Shown here: positions 23,131-34,846 of the stretch, piece after piece
Layout of the letters: each line of letters begins with the position of its first letter
How positions within the stretch are numbered: position 1 is the first letter of the stretch
Source of the DNA: Castor canadensis
Taxonomy: Eukaryota > Chordata > Mammalia > Rodentia > Castoridae
DNA: 64,000 nt
Assembly: GCF_047511655.1 (NCBI RefSeq)
Contig: NC_133395.1
Location: 77,308,158 to 77,372,157 of the forward strand
Reading direction: 5' to 3'
Notes under the pieces: model-generated
Told to the model about the DNA's origin: nothing
Database searches by the model: none
What the model saw: the letters and a program-made list of their open reading frames with translations, nothing else
Position numbers and translations under genes: made by a program

Positions 23131-23325
23131 CTGGGCCCTGGTGGCTCATGCTTTTAATCCTAACTTCTCAGGAGGTAGAGATCAGGAGGATCATGGTTTG
23201 AAAACCAGCCTGGGCAAACACTTCATGAGACCCTATCTTGAAAAAAATCTTTCACAAAAAAGGGTGATGAAGTGGCTCAAGGTGTAGGCCCTGAGTTCAA
23301 ATCTAGTACCAGAAAAGAAAGGAAG
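23131..23325 (+). repeat. Composite SINE
   Basis: 'ggtggctcatgcttttaatc' to 'ccctgagttcaaatctagta'. Confidence 0.85.
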
Positions 23326-23337
23326 GGAAGAAACTAA

Positions 23338-23428
23338 AAGCAAAAGGATGGGGGCATGGCTCAAGTAGGACAGCACAAGTGCAAGGCCTTGAGTTCAATC
23401 CCCAGTAACCACCCCCCCAAAAAAAATC
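23338..23428 (+). repeat. ID-like SINE half
   Basis: 'gggggcatggctcaagtagg' and 'tgcaaggccttgagttcaat', ending in an A-run. Confidence 0.7.
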
Positions 23429-23577
23429 TTTATATGCTTCCTTACTAATTTTTCGAAGACCTGGCTATAAGGAGAAGATTCCTTATCCCATCATTGTCAA
23501 GGAGACTCATCTTTAGAGATGGCTGATCTGTTGCTGCTATATAATCCACAAAAGATCACTTGCGGAATTTAAAAATT

Positions 23578-23670
23578 CCTAGTCTAGGAGTGTACCTTAA
23601 GGACAGAGCACATGCTTAGTGCACACAAGATCCTAGGTACAATAACCAGCAATGCAAAAACAAAATAAAA
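23578..23670 (+). repeat. ID SINE
   Basis: 'gagcacatgcttagtgcaca' core and an A-rich end. Confidence 0.55.
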
Positions 23671-23689
23671 GCAATAAAGCTATGTAAGA

Positions 23690-24100
23690 CTCAAATGCCC
23701 ATCATAACAAACCTGATAATACAAACATACAATGGAATATTTTACAGCTGTGAAAAGGAATTAAGGTAGATTTCTACATGTGGATGTGAAACAAAATATA
23801 CATTAGCAATTAAGTTAGAAAATTCAAAGTGCATTAGGCTTCCATATGTATACTCAGCATTTACATGTGTCAATATGTGTTGAAGCAAGGGAAATATAAA
23901 CACATAAATGGTATATAAGTAAAAAATATTTTTAAATGTATACAAAATAAACTAGAAAGAATCACTGTCTTTTGGAAAAAAGGGAGTAGAAAATTTAGTA
24001 GCAGAAGACTATTTCCACTCTGTACCCTTTTCTGCTATCTATATTTTTAACTTGTGCATGTATTACATTTTTAATTCCTAAAATATTATTCCTGCTTTTG
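23690..24100 (+). repeat. Old L1 3' end, decayed
   Basis: 'acatacaatggaatatttta' 'cagctgtgaaaaggaatt' corresponds to the well-known L1 ORF2 C-terminal coding end (Y-N-G-I-L type reading), followed by 3' UTR-like DNA. Confidence 0.5.
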
Positions 24101-24204
24101 CAAAAGCTGGATTTTTCACTTTAAAGATACAACAAATAGATAGCTTTAGAAAGTAGGGACAATACTTTTAAAGAAAAACATTCAAAATAAGTATCAAGAA
24201 AGGG

Positions 24205-24398
24205 AGAAGTGTATCCTAGCAACTCAGAAGATGGAAGCACATGATTGCAAGTCTGGGGCCAAATTCAGCAAAGTTAGGGATACCCTATCTCAAAAACACA
24301 GCAAAAAGAAAAGGGCTGAGGGGATAGCGCAAGTGGGAGAGCCTTGCCTAGTCATCATGTGACCCTGGGTTCAATTCCCAGTAAAGTCCAAAAAAAGC
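24205..24398 (+). repeat. Composite SINE, diverged
   Basis: 'gatagcgcaagtgggagagc' and 'gggttcaattcccagtaaag' mark the ID end. Confidence 0.65.
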
Positions 24399-24599
24399 TT
24401 TAAGAGGAGGATCATTATTATCTATATATGAATTAACTCAGACAAAATTAATGAGACAACATACCTTTACCTATATACTGAAAGTAATCTGCTGAGTGGC
24501 GAGTGTTTCTGAAAGTTGTTGGGGAGGAAGAAGGAAGGAATTCTAAAGACTATACATGAAGCAGTGTTTTCTAGAATATTACCATCTTAAAAACACATA

Positions 24600-24745
24600 A
24601 GTAGTTTAGACCTCAAAGAATTTTGGAGGTCAGGTACTTCATACTCTAATCACCCAAATGACTAACCTAAGGCCACAAAGTTACTTTGTAAGAGACAGTA
24701 CTAAAATCAAAATCTCTGAACCCTGAGTCCAGTACTAATTCCTAA
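24600..24745 (-). repeat. MIR/L2-type ancient fragment
   Basis: 'ctaaggccacaaagttactt' 'tgtaagagacagtac' and 'gaaccctgagtccagtacta' are typical reverse-MIR motifs. Confidence 0.5.
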
Positions 24746-24919
24746 ATACTAAAAGGATTTAAAAAAAAAAAAAAACTAGATGCTACCAAGTATAAGACAA
24801 CAACTCATAAAACAGATATTCTCTCATATTCCATTTTGGTTCACTAAACAGCTTTACAAGCAGTATATAAAGTAAGTTAATATGTGAAAAATTTTGAGTG
24901 TGCATATGTGCACATGCAC

Positions 24920-25275
24920 ATGTATGGTATAAATTGAACTGTGTTTCTCCAAAATTTCTAGGTAAAGCGCTAACCTCAATGTGGCTACATTTGGAGAAAA
25001 GGTCTTTAACAGGTAATAAAAGTTAAATGAAGTCGTAAGGACGGGGCTCTAACCCAATAGCATTGGTGTCCTTATAATAAAAATAAAAAATAGCAGCATT
25101 CATAGCAGAAGAAAGACAGTATGGGTCTGCAAGCCATGAAGAAAGCAAGAGCCAATCAGCCAGCACCTCCATTTGGAACTTCTAGCCTAATACAACTGAG
25201 AAAATAAGTTACTGTCATAAGCTACCCAGTCTATGATATTTTGTCATCGCATCCTAAGCTAATCATAATAATTAT
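24920..25275 (+). mobile_element. Old LTR (MaLR/ERVL-like)
   Basis: 'aatgtggctacatttggaga' 'aaaggtcttt', 'ggtgtccttataataaaaat' and 'gctacccagtctatgatatt' 'ttgtcatcgcatcctaagc'. The layout matches MLT-like LTRs. Confidence 0.6.
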
Positions 25276-25361
25276 ATGCATAGAATGCATAGGTAAATAT
25301 ACATACTAGATAACATGCATATAACACATATGTATAGAAAAGGCCCAAAACACATGCATGT

Positions 25362-25384
25362 GCATACACACACACACACACACA
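25362..25384. repeat. (CA)n microsatellite
   Basis: About 11 CA units. Confidence 0.85.
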
Positions 25385-25514
25385 AACTACTAATAATTAA
25401 CCCTGGGCAATAAGATAGACTGGTTTACTTCGACTTTATAAAGTTCTGTTCCAATGGAAATTTTTACCAGGAAAAAAAAAAAACATGACTTTTATCATTT
25501 AAAAATTAAACTAA

Positions 25515-25600
25515 GGGCTGTCTGTGGATGTGGTTCAGTGGTATACTGCTTGCCTAGGATATGCAGGCACATATAATTCCCAACCTGGCCAGAGGTTATC
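25515..25600 (+). repeat. ID SINE, diverged
   Basis: 'ctgtggatgtggttcagtgg' 'tatactgcttgcctaggat'. Confidence 0.65.
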
Positions 25601-25824
25601 TAAACTAAAAGAATGAAAACTAACCCTAAAACAAATAGATAAGTAAACAAATATTCAAATGTCAATGATGCTCCTTAAAATCCTACCACAAATTTTTAAA
25701 ATATCATTCCTAGGTACATGTCTATAGAAAAAGCATGTTTTTAAAATGCTGCTACAAAATTTGGATGGATATAAATTTTCAAAGTTAAAAAGAGAAAAAG
25801 AAAAAACTCAGCAATCAAAAGGAA

Positions 25825-26045
25825 CTTTTTTTCTGGGGGGGGGGAACTGCGGTTTGGACTCAGGGTCTTTCACTTGTAAAGCAGGCATTCAACTGATTGA
25901 GCCACAGCTCCAGTTCATTTTGCTCTTATTATTTCGAAGATGGGGGGGGAGGGGGTCTCAAGAACTATTTGCCTGGGCTGGCTTCAAACTGTGATCCTCC
26001 CATGTAGCTAGAATCACAGGCAGCAGCCACCAGCACCTGGCTCAA
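25825..26045 (-). repeat. Composite SINE
   Basis: Poly-G start, reverse ID 'cagggtctttcacttgtaaa', reverse B1 'agaatcacaggcagcagcca'. Confidence 0.8.
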
Positions 26046-26079
26046 AAAGAACCCTTGGTACACACAACTTGGCTGAATC

Positions 26080-26495
26080 TTAAGGAAACTATGCTGGTAT
26101 TTAGCAATAAGTAAACCCAAAGGGTTACATACTATGTAATTCCATTCATAGGACATTCCTGAAGTGACAAAATTATAGAAATGGAGAAAAAAATTAATGA
26201 CTGCCAGGGCTTAGGAGGGAAAGCAGGTTATAAAAAGGCAAACTGAACATTCTGCTTTAGTAGAGACACAAACCTACATGTGATAAAATTCACATGCACA
26301 AGTGCTAAAAAGACTGGGAAAATGTGAATCAGATAGGTGGGTTGTAGCAATCAATGCCAGTTGTGATATTATACTGTAATTATGGAACAGGTTACCACTG
26401 AGTGAAGTTGGGGGAATTACTGTATTATTTGATACAATTGTATATGACTATAATTATCTCAAAATAGAAAGTTAATTTTAAAATGTGGGAAAGAC
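26080..26495 (+). repeat. Old L1 3' end
   Basis: 'cattcctgaagtgacaaaat' 'tatagaaatggag' and 'ctgccagggcttaggaggga' are typical of L1M-type 3' ends. Confidence 0.45.
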
Positions 26496-26756
26496 TAAAT
26501 AGTAAATGTCCTCTCCATCCAAAAAAAAAAAAAAAAGCAGTGGAGGCGGGGCATTCTACAAAAGGGCATATAACAGGAAAATGTTTGGCAAACCTGGAGA
26601 GTCATTAAATGCACTTTCATAGATAAAAGTGTTTCATCCAGTTCCTGCATCTTACTTAAGACTTGTGTTAGTATATCCCTCTTTGATGCTTCCTCATAAA
26701 ACTTATTAAGACCTGCTGGTATCTTTTACATGTGTTCCCCCATGAGAAAGTAAACA

Positions 26757-26998
26757 CCAGCTAGGTGCTGATGGCTCACACCTGTAATTCTAGCTTCTAG
26801 GGAGGCAGAGATCAGGAGGATCGAAGTTTGAGGGTAGCTGGGGCAAATAGTTCCAGAGACCCTATCTCAAAAATATCCAACACAAAAAGTCCTGGCGGAA
26901 TGGCTTAGTGGTAGAGCACCTGCCAAGCAAGCATGAGGCCTGGAGTTCAAATCACAGGAAGCAACCAAAAAAAAAAAAAAAAGAAAAAAGAAAAAAAC
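26757..26998 (+). repeat. Composite SINE
   Basis: 'gctcacacctgtaattctag' to 'gcctggagttcaaatcacag' with a long A/G tail. Confidence 0.85.
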
Positions 26999-27239
26999 CT
27001 GTAAACATCATTTGAACAGAATTTTGTTTTTGTTACTATTATTTCTATCATCTAGATCAGAGTTTGCCATCCTGCAAGCATGACATTGTATGACTGAAAT
27101 GGATGTTATATATTTTGTATATTACGCACAAAAAATGTTTAACCCTAGACCAGCTATACTAATGACAAAATCTCAGTACTCACCTTCCTGTAAATTGATA
27201 AGGATTTGTGGGATGATAAGTATATACAAAACCAGTTTT

Positions 27240-27350
27240 GTCCAAAGTTAGTATATCCATATACTAATAATTATTATCCATATACTAATATAATTATATA
27301 TAATTATAATTAGTATATAATATAATATACTAATATATTATCCATAGCCT
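27240..27350. repeat. AT-rich low-complexity tract
   Basis: Repeated 'tatccatatactaataatta' units and palindromic TA runs. Confidence 0.75.
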
Positions 27351-27394
27351 TATTCTCTTCCACTTAGACAACCACAACTCAATTTGTAGCTTTT

Positions 27395-27515
27395 TTGTTT
27401 GAGACAGGTTGTCCTAGAATACACTATGTAGCCTAGAATAACCTCAAACTCGAGATCCTCCAGCTTCCACCTCCCAAGTGCTAGAATTATAAGCATGTGC
27501 CCCCAACTCAACCCA
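27395..27515 (-). repeat. B1 SINE
   Basis: Reverse B1: 'acaggttgtcctagaataca' 'ctatgtagcctaga' to 'gctagaattataagcatgtg'. Confidence 0.75.
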
Positions 27516-27689
27516 ATCTGTAGCTATTTTACCAATCTTAAATACATGCTCTCAAAAATTTGGGGGAGAATGTTAACACAGTAATATTCAATAGCAACAG
27601 CAACTTAGACTAAAACTATGTGCTAGGTAATGCCTAATGGTGTCTCATGCAACTTTCATAACAACTCTAAAATAGATGCTACTGTCATT

Positions 27690-27792
27690 TCCGGATATTT
27701 TGTATTTTGTTTTGGGGAAGGGAACTTAAACCCAGGGCCTCAAGTATGCTAAACACACAAGTACTACTCTACCACTACAGCCCTAATTTGCA
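27690..27792 (-). repeat. ID SINE
   Basis: 'cttaaacccagggcctcaag' and 'ctaccactacagccct'. Confidence 0.7.
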
Positions 27793-27895
27793 CTTTTAGG
27801 ATGAGAAAAACTGAGGTTTAAAGATTAAAATATGCCAGACCAAGGTCACAAAACTAGTAAGCAAAGGAACCAGGATTCCATCTGAGATATGTCTT
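27793..27895 (-). repeat. MIR/L2-type fragment
   Basis: 'gaccaaggtcacaaaactag' and 'aaccaggattccatctgaga'. Confidence 0.5.
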
Positions 27896-27964
27896 TGGTA
27901 AAATAAACCCATCTACTGGGTTTCAAATAAAGTCACTTACATAAAATATAAATATTGACATAGG

Positions 27965-28048
27965 GACCAGAGGTGTGGCTCAAGCAGTAAAGTACCTGCT
28001 TTGCAAGCCTGAAGCCCTGAGTTCAAATCCCAGTTCCACAAAAATAAA
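27965..28048 (+). repeat. ID-like SINE half
   Basis: 'agaggtgtggctcaagcagt' to 'gttcaaatcccagttccaca'. Confidence 0.75.
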
Positions 28049-28227
28049 TAAGTATATATTAACATAGTATTTTAGCTGCTAAAAATTGAGTACCTTAAAG
28101 ATTAAAGTCAATTGTTCTAGGTAGTTGAAAATATAGGTAGCTAAAAATATTAGAATTCCACCAATAAAATGTCACAAACTAATAATTCAGTTCAACACAA
28201 ATCACAATTAAACCTTAGAAATTCTCA

Positions 28228-28312
28228 AATCTAAGTGTGGCTTACATGGAAGAATGACTGCCTAGCAAGCTCAAGGCCCTCAGTTCAAACCCCAATATAG
28301 TCAAAAACAAAA
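28228..28312 (+). repeat. ID-like SINE half
   Basis: 'tgactgcctagcaagctcaa' and 'gttcaaaccccaatatagtc'. Confidence 0.65.
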
Positions 28313-28811
28313 ACCTCAAGGTTGACAGAAATATGGAATGTCAAAAAAAAATTTAAATATGGCATAAACAACAATCTTGAGTGCCAGAACAACCTATTTG
28401 CTATCATATTACCAGGTCAACAGAAGAAATGTAGTTTTAAAAAAAAATTGTAATATGCTATATGTAAAGAGCAAGTAACAAAAAGTAAAGTAAGCAAGCA
28501 ACAAGTAACAGCATAAATTTCCTTACAAAGTTGAAACATCATTGTAAGTAAGTGTACTAAGAAAAAAACCTTTGCGGTTCAGTTTTCTAATGCTTGCAAA
28601 ATAATGATAAATTTTTGTTGTGGAGTTAATTCCAAGATATTTTAAAATTCTATCTGAAACACTAACAAAACAATTCTGCAAATGGGAAGTACTAAAGCAA
28701 GAGTCAAAAACTCAAATGCCGATAATAAAAATCACCCAGTTAGAGAGCATAGTAAAAGGGAAAGCAATCCCATTGACAAGTTTCCTTTAAAACAAACAAA
28801 CAAAACAACCC

Positions 28812-29045
28812 AGCTGGGCACCAGGGGCTCACATTGCAATCCTAGCTACTAGGGAGGCAGAGATCAGGAAAATGGAAGTTTGAAGTCAGCCTGGGTAAAT
28901 AGTTCTGAGACCCTATCTCAAAAATACCCAACACAAGAAAGGGCTGGCAGAGTGGCACAAGTGTTAGAGAACCTGCCTAGCAAGCATGAAAGTTCAAACC
29001 ACAGTCCCGCAAAAAAAAAAAAAAAAAAAAGAAAAGAAAAAAAAC
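28812..29045 (+). repeat. Composite SINE
   Basis: 'ggggctcacattgcaatcct' to 'aaagttcaaaccacagtccc' with a long A-tail. Confidence 0.85.
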
Positions 29046-29174
29046 AGAACTCTGTATTTCTTTATTAAATCTTTTGATACTTATTGCTGTTGTCATCAAG
29101 TAACTCAATTAAAACTGAAAAAACACAGATATTAAAAATACAATACCATAAATTTTAGCCCTCAGATGGCTGTA

Positions 29175-29305
29175 ATTTTAAGACAGATGATGATGGCTCA
29201 TGAGACTCTACCACAAAAAAAAAAAAAACACTTCACAAAAAAGGGCTGGTGGAGTGGCTCAAGGTGTAGACCTGGAGTTCAAACCCTAGCAACACAAAAA
29301 ATGAA
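29175..29305 (+). repeat. Composite SINE, heavily deleted
   Basis: Only 'gatgatggctcatgagactc' and 'gggctggtggagtggctcaa' remain of the two halves. Confidence 0.65.
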
Positions 29306-29439
29306 AACAATCCAAATGCTAACCAAGTTACAATGTGAAGATAAAATGTGATATAGTCATACAATTCACTATTCAGAAATGACTGTTCCTACACAACATC
29401 ACAAATGTATCAAAAGAAGTCCACTAGAACACATACTAG

Positions 29440-29536
29440 GACTGCAGGTGTGGCTCAAGCTGTAGAGTGCCTCCTTTGCAAACTCAAAGCCCTAAATTCA
29501 AACCCTAGTCCCACCCCACCCCACCCCCCAAAAAAA
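29440..29536 (+). repeat. ID-like SINE half
   Basis: 'gactgcaggtgtggctcaag' to 'ttcaaaccctagtcccaccc', followed by a C/A-rich tail. Confidence 0.75.
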
Positions 29537-29539
29537 GAA

Positions 29540-29770
29540 CACATACATTATTCCATTGCTATAAGGTTCAAAAATTACAAAAAAAAAAAGGAATACAAAC
29601 TTAGTCTGTAATGTTAGAAGTCAGCCTAGTAGTTACTTTTGGTAAAGTGTAATAACTGGGAGAAGGCAAAAGTAGGGCTCTGGGGGATACTAACTGTTCT
29701 TGATGTGGGTGCTGTTTTTATATAGTATGTGTTATCTTGTGAAAATTCCAAGAACTTCTGACTTGTACAT
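29540..29770 (+). repeat. Old L1 3' end
   Basis: 'ttagaagtcagcctagtagt' and 'ttcttgatgtgggtgctgtt' resemble the L1M-type 3' end; a related copy lies at 54590-54990. Confidence 0.5.
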
Positions 29771-30824
29771 TTGTATGGGCTATGGTTTTAATGTGATTCC
29801 TAAAGTTCATGTGTCAGAAACAATCCACAATGCAACAGTGGTAGGAGGTAGGGTCTAGTAAGAGGTGATTAGTTCATGAAGGCAGAGTCCTTGTGATTAA
29901 TATCATTATCGTGAGAGTGGGTTACTTATTGCCAGAGTGGGCTTATTTAAAAAAGCAAGTTCAGCTCTGCTTGCTCTCTTGCCTTCCATTTTCTGTAACA
30001 CAGCACAAAGGCCCCCATTAGATGCTGGCACCTTGATATTGGACTTCCCAGCATAAAGAACAGTGAAAATAAATTTCATTTTATAAAGTACTGGTTCTGT
30101 GGTACTCTTTTACAGCAATGCAAACATACAGCAACCAGATAACTGGTACTGAGAAATGGAACTGTTGCTAGAAGATACACCTGAAAACACGGAAGAAGCT
30201 TTGGAAGTAGAAATAGGTCGGGGCTGGAACAATTCTGAAGTGAATGTTAGAAAAGTTTGTATTGTTGTAAACATTGCATCAAGGACAATTCCAATGAGAG
30301 CCCAGAAGAAAATAGCTGTAAGGATTTTCTTAAGAGATGATTTAAGTGGTCATGATCAGAATGCTAAGTAGAAACAGAGTAAGGGTAATTCTGATGAGAT
30401 CTCAGGTAGAAAAGAGGAATAAGGTATTGGAAATTGTAGTAGAGGCCATCCTGTTACAAAGTCACAAAGATTTTGGCTGAATTGTGTCCATGTTTGATGA
30501 CTTTATGGAAAATGAAGCTTAAAAATGATGAACTAGAGAATCTGTGCCAAAAGAAATTTCTAAACAAAATGTTAAAGGAGCTACATGACTACTTTTTAAC
30601 TTCATACAGTAAGTTTTGAGAAGAAAGAAAAGATTATAAAGGCAGAACTTACAACTAAGAGAACCAGAACAAAAAGATTTGGAAAATTTACAGCCCAATC
30701 ATGTAAAATGTAAAAAGAGATGTTTAGGAGTGCAAACCTCTTAACAATATGGCACGCTAACCTTTGTTGAGAATTACTACAGATAAAAAGGATCAAGAAG
30801 ATGAGAGTGACTTGGTTGTTCATT

Positions 30825-30955
30825 TTGCTTTGGTTATTTTGGAGATGGGGGTCTTGTAAACATTTGCCCAGGCTGACCTCCAACCGTTATCCTCTTGAGT
30901 TCAGCCTCCCAAGTAGCTATGGTTACAGGCATGAGCCATGGGCATGTGACCATTT
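30825..30955 (-). repeat. B1-like SINE half in MaLR internal
   Basis: 'tttgctttggttattttgga' 'gatggg' to 'tagctatggttacaggcatg', reverse orientation. Confidence 0.75.
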
Positions 30956-32104
30956 CAGAGATCTTTGAGACTGCCTCTCCCACAGGCCTAGAGCTCTAGG
31001 AGAGCAGTATGGTTCTGAGGACCTGGCCAGTACCCTCAACCAGCGTGCTGCCAAGAATCACCTCAGCACTGTTGCCAGCTCCCAGTAGCTGCAGCTCAAG
31101 TGGACCCAGATGTAGTATAAGCCACCACTCCAGAAGGTACAGGCTGTAAAACTTGGTGGCATCCCCATGGTATTGACTCTGTAGGCACACAGAATGCAAG
31201 AGCAGTGGAGCCATGGTGGTCTCCACCTAGATTTCAAAGGATGTCGTGGACAGCATGGGGGCCCTGGCATTGACAGGTGGTGAGACAGACTCCACTAGGA
31301 TAATGCCTAGCAGACCATCCCAACACCATAACTCCAGCCTGGGAAAGCAGCAGACAAGAGAATCCAACCAGTGACAGATGCTGGATAGACTAGCCCAGCA
31401 AAGCCAAAGGTGTGGGCCCAGGAGTCGAAGGAGCTTACTATCCAGCTTTAAGACTTAATTTCCCCTGTCAGCTTATAAACTTACTTGGGACAAGTTACCC
31501 CTTTGAGAATGTCTATCCTATACCTGTTCCATCATTGTTATTTTGGAAGCATGTAATTTGTTAATTCCGTGCTGGGGAGGGGAGACAGAAGGGGGCAACT
31601 AAAGATGAATTTACCTCATCTTTGAATTTCACCTGTATCTGATTTAGGTAAGACTCTGGACTTAGGACTTTTAAGTTGATACTGGCATCAGTTAAAACTT
31701 GTGATTACTGAAATGTAATGAATGAATTTTGTATTGTGAAAAGGACATGAACTTGGGGGCCCAGGGGCAGAACACTTGAATTTGTCCCCAAAAGTTCATG
31801 TGTTCAAAATTTAATCCACAAATCAGCACGTGGGAACTAAGGCCCAATAAGAAGTGGTTAATTCAGAAGGGCTCTGCTTTCATGAATGGATTACTGTTGT
31901 TACTAAGGGACTGGATTAGTTAACTCAAGGATGGGCTTATTATAAAAGCAAGTTTGGGCACCTTCTTGCTCTCTTGTCCCTTCTGCCATAGATGGCACAG
32001 CACAAAGGCCCTCTCATGACGCCAGCAACTTGGTATTTGATATTGGACTTTCCAGCCTCCAGAATGGTGAGAAATAAATTTCTTTTCTTAACAAAGCCTT
32101 TTTT

Positions 32105-32220
32105 TAAAATTTTTTAACAAAAACTTTGAGGGGGGGAGGGGGAGTGGCACTAGGGTTTAAACTCAGGGCCTCATGCTTCCTAGGCAGGCACTCTACCACT
32201 TGAGCCACTCCACCGGCTAA
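32105..32220 (-). repeat. ID-like SINE half nested in 3' LTR
   Basis: Reverse ID 'gtggcactagggtttaaact' 'cagggcctcatgctt'. It is flanked by target-site duplicates of 'aaatttcttttctt' at about 32074 and 32219. Confidence 0.85.
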
Positions 32221-32249
32221 ATTTCTTTTCTTTATAAATTACTCAGTCT

Positions 32250-32474
32250 AAGCCAGGCTCCAGTGGCTAACACCTGTAATCCTAGCTACCTGGTAGGTAG
32301 AGATTGGGAGTACTGCAGTTCTAGGCCAGCCCAGGCAAATAGTTTGTGAGCCCCCCATCTCCAAAATAACCGAAACCAAAGTGGACTGGAGGGATGGCTC
32401 AAGCGGTAAAGCACCTGCTTTGCAAGTGCAAAGCCCTGAGTTCAAACCCCAATCCCACCAAAAACAAAAAAAAA
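32250..32474 (+). repeat. Composite SINE nested in 3' LTR
   Basis: 'ctaacacctgtaatcctagc' to 'gttcaaaccccaatcccacc'. Near-identical 'aaattactcagtcta' / 'aaattacccagtcta' flank it. Confidence 0.88.
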
Positions 32475-32989
32475 TTACCCAGTCTATGATATTCTGTTCT
32501 AGAATAACAAAATGGAGTAAGTCTTATTTTATGTAAGTACATCAATAAAAAGTCTAAAACACATAATATGCACATACAAAATACCATGGAGGTCAAGTAA
32601 GGTATTTCTGCAGGCACATTCAGTTATTAGATAGCAGATCCGCTTATGGCCTCTCAGCTAAAGAAATATGGTACATATTTACATTTAAAGAGTTAAGAAA
32701 AAATAAAAGCAAAATTGCCTTAGTGATGCTACAAAATCAAATCAACAACTAAAACAATTTAGATTTCTTCTAATAGTAATACTAGAATCTACTGCCTGTT
32801 TTAACTATTTCCAACATAACTCTTTTCCCAGATTCCTAAGCAGCTTTACTTGCCACTCATGATATAAAGCAATTTTATCCCACTCAAGAGATACCAAGAA
32901 GCCTACTGTAGAAACAAGAAGCATCAGTCTATCAAATTAAAGCAAAAGCCACAGACACCATATATGTAAATGAGCTATTTAAATGGGAT

Positions 32990-33185
32990 AACTGAGCTGG
33001 GCCCAGGTGGCTCACATCTGTAATCTTAGCTATTCAGGAGGCAGAGATGAGGAGGATTGAGCTTTGAAGCCAACCCAAGCAAATAGTTCTGAGAGACGCT
33101 ATCTCAAAAAAAAAAAAAACTTTTTTTAAACACAAAAAAGGGCTAAAGGTGTAGGCCCTGAGTTCAGACCCACTCTACAAAATAA
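32990..33185 (+). repeat. Composite SINE
   Basis: 'gctcacatctgtaatcttag' to 'aggccctgagttcagaccca'. An A/T-rich expansion lies between the halves. Confidence 0.8.
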
Positions 33186-33630
33186 ATAAATATAAATGAG
33201 ATAACTATTAAATGACTAAGTATTAATTTCAAAATGTTTTCTCAGTACTAACTGTTCTCTCCAGATTCTGTGTTTCAACGATCCTTTCTAAACTATGGAA
33301 TGGTCCCACGTTTGAGTCATTGCTCCAATTGGTCCTCCACCTAATGTGCTTGCCTTCTTCACTCCCATCTTCACAGCTTATATATATTCTTTCCTATCTT
33401 TCATGTGCAAACTCTACTCTCCTTTGTATCTAATAAGAAAACCTTAGAAAGATCGCTTATTAAATAGAACAGGTATCCAGCAAAAATTTACCTTGAAAAT
33501 GAAAAGCTGCCTCTCAAAAGTGATAAATTCCATCAATGAAGTAATCGTTTTTATAAAGTATCTAAAATTAACATAAAATTAGCATATCAGCCCTACCAAA
33601 TATATCTACACTAAAGTCAAGCCCATTGAG
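33186..33630. other. PAN3 intron 1, no recognised element
   Basis: Unique-looking DNA without exon-like signals. Confidence 0.4.
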
Positions 33631-33631
33631 T

Positions 33632-33708
33632 GGGGCAGATAGCCCGGTGGTGGAGCGCTTGCCTAGCAAGTTCAAGGCCCTGAGTTCGATCCCCAGCACT
33701 ATAAAACA
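33632..33708 (+). repeat. ID SINE, well preserved
   Basis: 'ggtggtggagcgcttgccta' 'gcaagttcaaggccctgagt' 'tcgatccccagcac' is close to the ID consensus. Confidence 0.85.
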
Positions 33709-34380
33709 AGAAATACAATCAAAAGAAATAAAATTCTCCAGAAAAGGGGAGGGGAACGTTCAGAGAACAAGTGCTTAAACATCATACGTTTATTTACAGA
33801 GTTTTTAAAAAGTCAAAAACGTTCTCCCTATCAATTTAATTCAGGATCTAAAAGCTATTCAGACTCCCCTAGAAAACAATATACTTAGCAACAAAAAGGG
33901 AAATTCTGGCACCTACAGTACGCTTTCAAAGGCAACATTCCGCAACATATAGCTTACACTTACACTTAGAATAACAGCAAACTCCACTTCACAACTCAAA
34001 GGCTACAAGTCAACAGACAATAACCTTAAAAGTACAAACTATCAACAGCCCTAAACTATTCTCACCAAGTGCTCACTCGTACACAAACGTGCGCTGCACA
34101 AGAAACACTTCCAAGGCACAATGTTAAGAGTTTGCTTGGTACAAAGTTGAGGAAGGCAGGATCCCGACTGACACCCAGTTAACTGACGCTAGCTTTCAAG
34201 AAAGCTATGTTGAAACGCAAAGTCTTGTGAAATTCCTACACTAGACACTCGATTAAACCTGCGCACAGCAGAAAAGCTGCAGTCCACTCCCTCCAGATCC
34301 CTAGAAAGCATTCCCTGCCTGGAAACCTCGGTCCTGCAAGCCTCCTACAAACTTTTTCCGTTCTTTCAAGCTACTCCAAC
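33709..34380. other. PAN3 intron 1 next to exon 1
   Basis: Unique-looking sequence with rising GC. Conserved first-intron regulatory sites may be here but none is identifiable by eye. Confidence 0.4.
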
Positions 34381-34846
34381 AAGCCTGGAGCCTGCCCCTC
34401 GCCTCGCGTCCCCTACTCACACACACACTCCCTTCCCACTGGGGAACCCCAACTCTGCAGACACCGCACCACACGGGCACGCACAGCACATGTGCTCGCA
34501 AACCCGGCCCCTTTCCACACACCCCCCCCGGAAACGACACCCCCTTTCTCGCACTCCGCACGCCACCGCCCATCCCCCTCCTTCCCCGCCCCCACTCCCA
34601 TCACCCCAGTCCACCCACCCGCGTTCCCGGGAACCCAGCCTCCCCAGGCTCCCTGGCTCGCCCAAGCCAGTGGGGAGGGGAAGCAGGAAGAAGGAAGGAG
34701 GGCTGGGGCCTGGCCTAGGCCTCTCCGACCGCCCCGGGAGGTGAAGGGAGGTGAACTCGCGGGCCGCGCTGGCTTCTCGCTTCGCGGCGGCCGCAGGGCG
34801 TCCTCCGGCCCAGGCCTCCCCCGCACCCCGCCCGGACCGCACTCAC

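Larger units (their letters stand above)
29776..32520 (+). mobile_element. MaLR provirus-like element with two LTRs
   Basis: The 5' LTR is at about 29776-30131 and the 3' LTR at about 31772-32520, the latter split by two SINEs. The internal region is 30132-31771. The LTRs share 'aaagttcatgtgt', 'cagcacaaaggccc', 'attggacttcccagc' (variant) and AATAAA near the end. The internal region starts with 'gcaaccagataactggtact', the position of the primer-binding site. Its 3' end has 'tgtatctgatttaggtaaga' as in THE1/MST internals. MaLR elements have no env and depend on other elements for replication. Only a 71-codon frame (30156-30371) is open, and it is not credible as a functional protein. Confidence 0.75.

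Noticed and set aside
30156..30371. 71-codon frame in the MaLR internal region
   Set aside because: Too short and without a retroviral motif; MaLR elements here have no intact gag or pol.
33632..33708. Possible tRNA gene
   Set aside because: A and B boxes are present, but the sequence is the ID SINE consensus with an A-rich tail and no cloverleaf 3' half; the other ID copies behave likewise.
34413..34846. Continuation of the PAN3 exon 1 frame past the donor
   Set aside because: A strong GTGAGT donor at 34841-34846 in the right phase, and exon 2 fits exactly; the read-through is intron.
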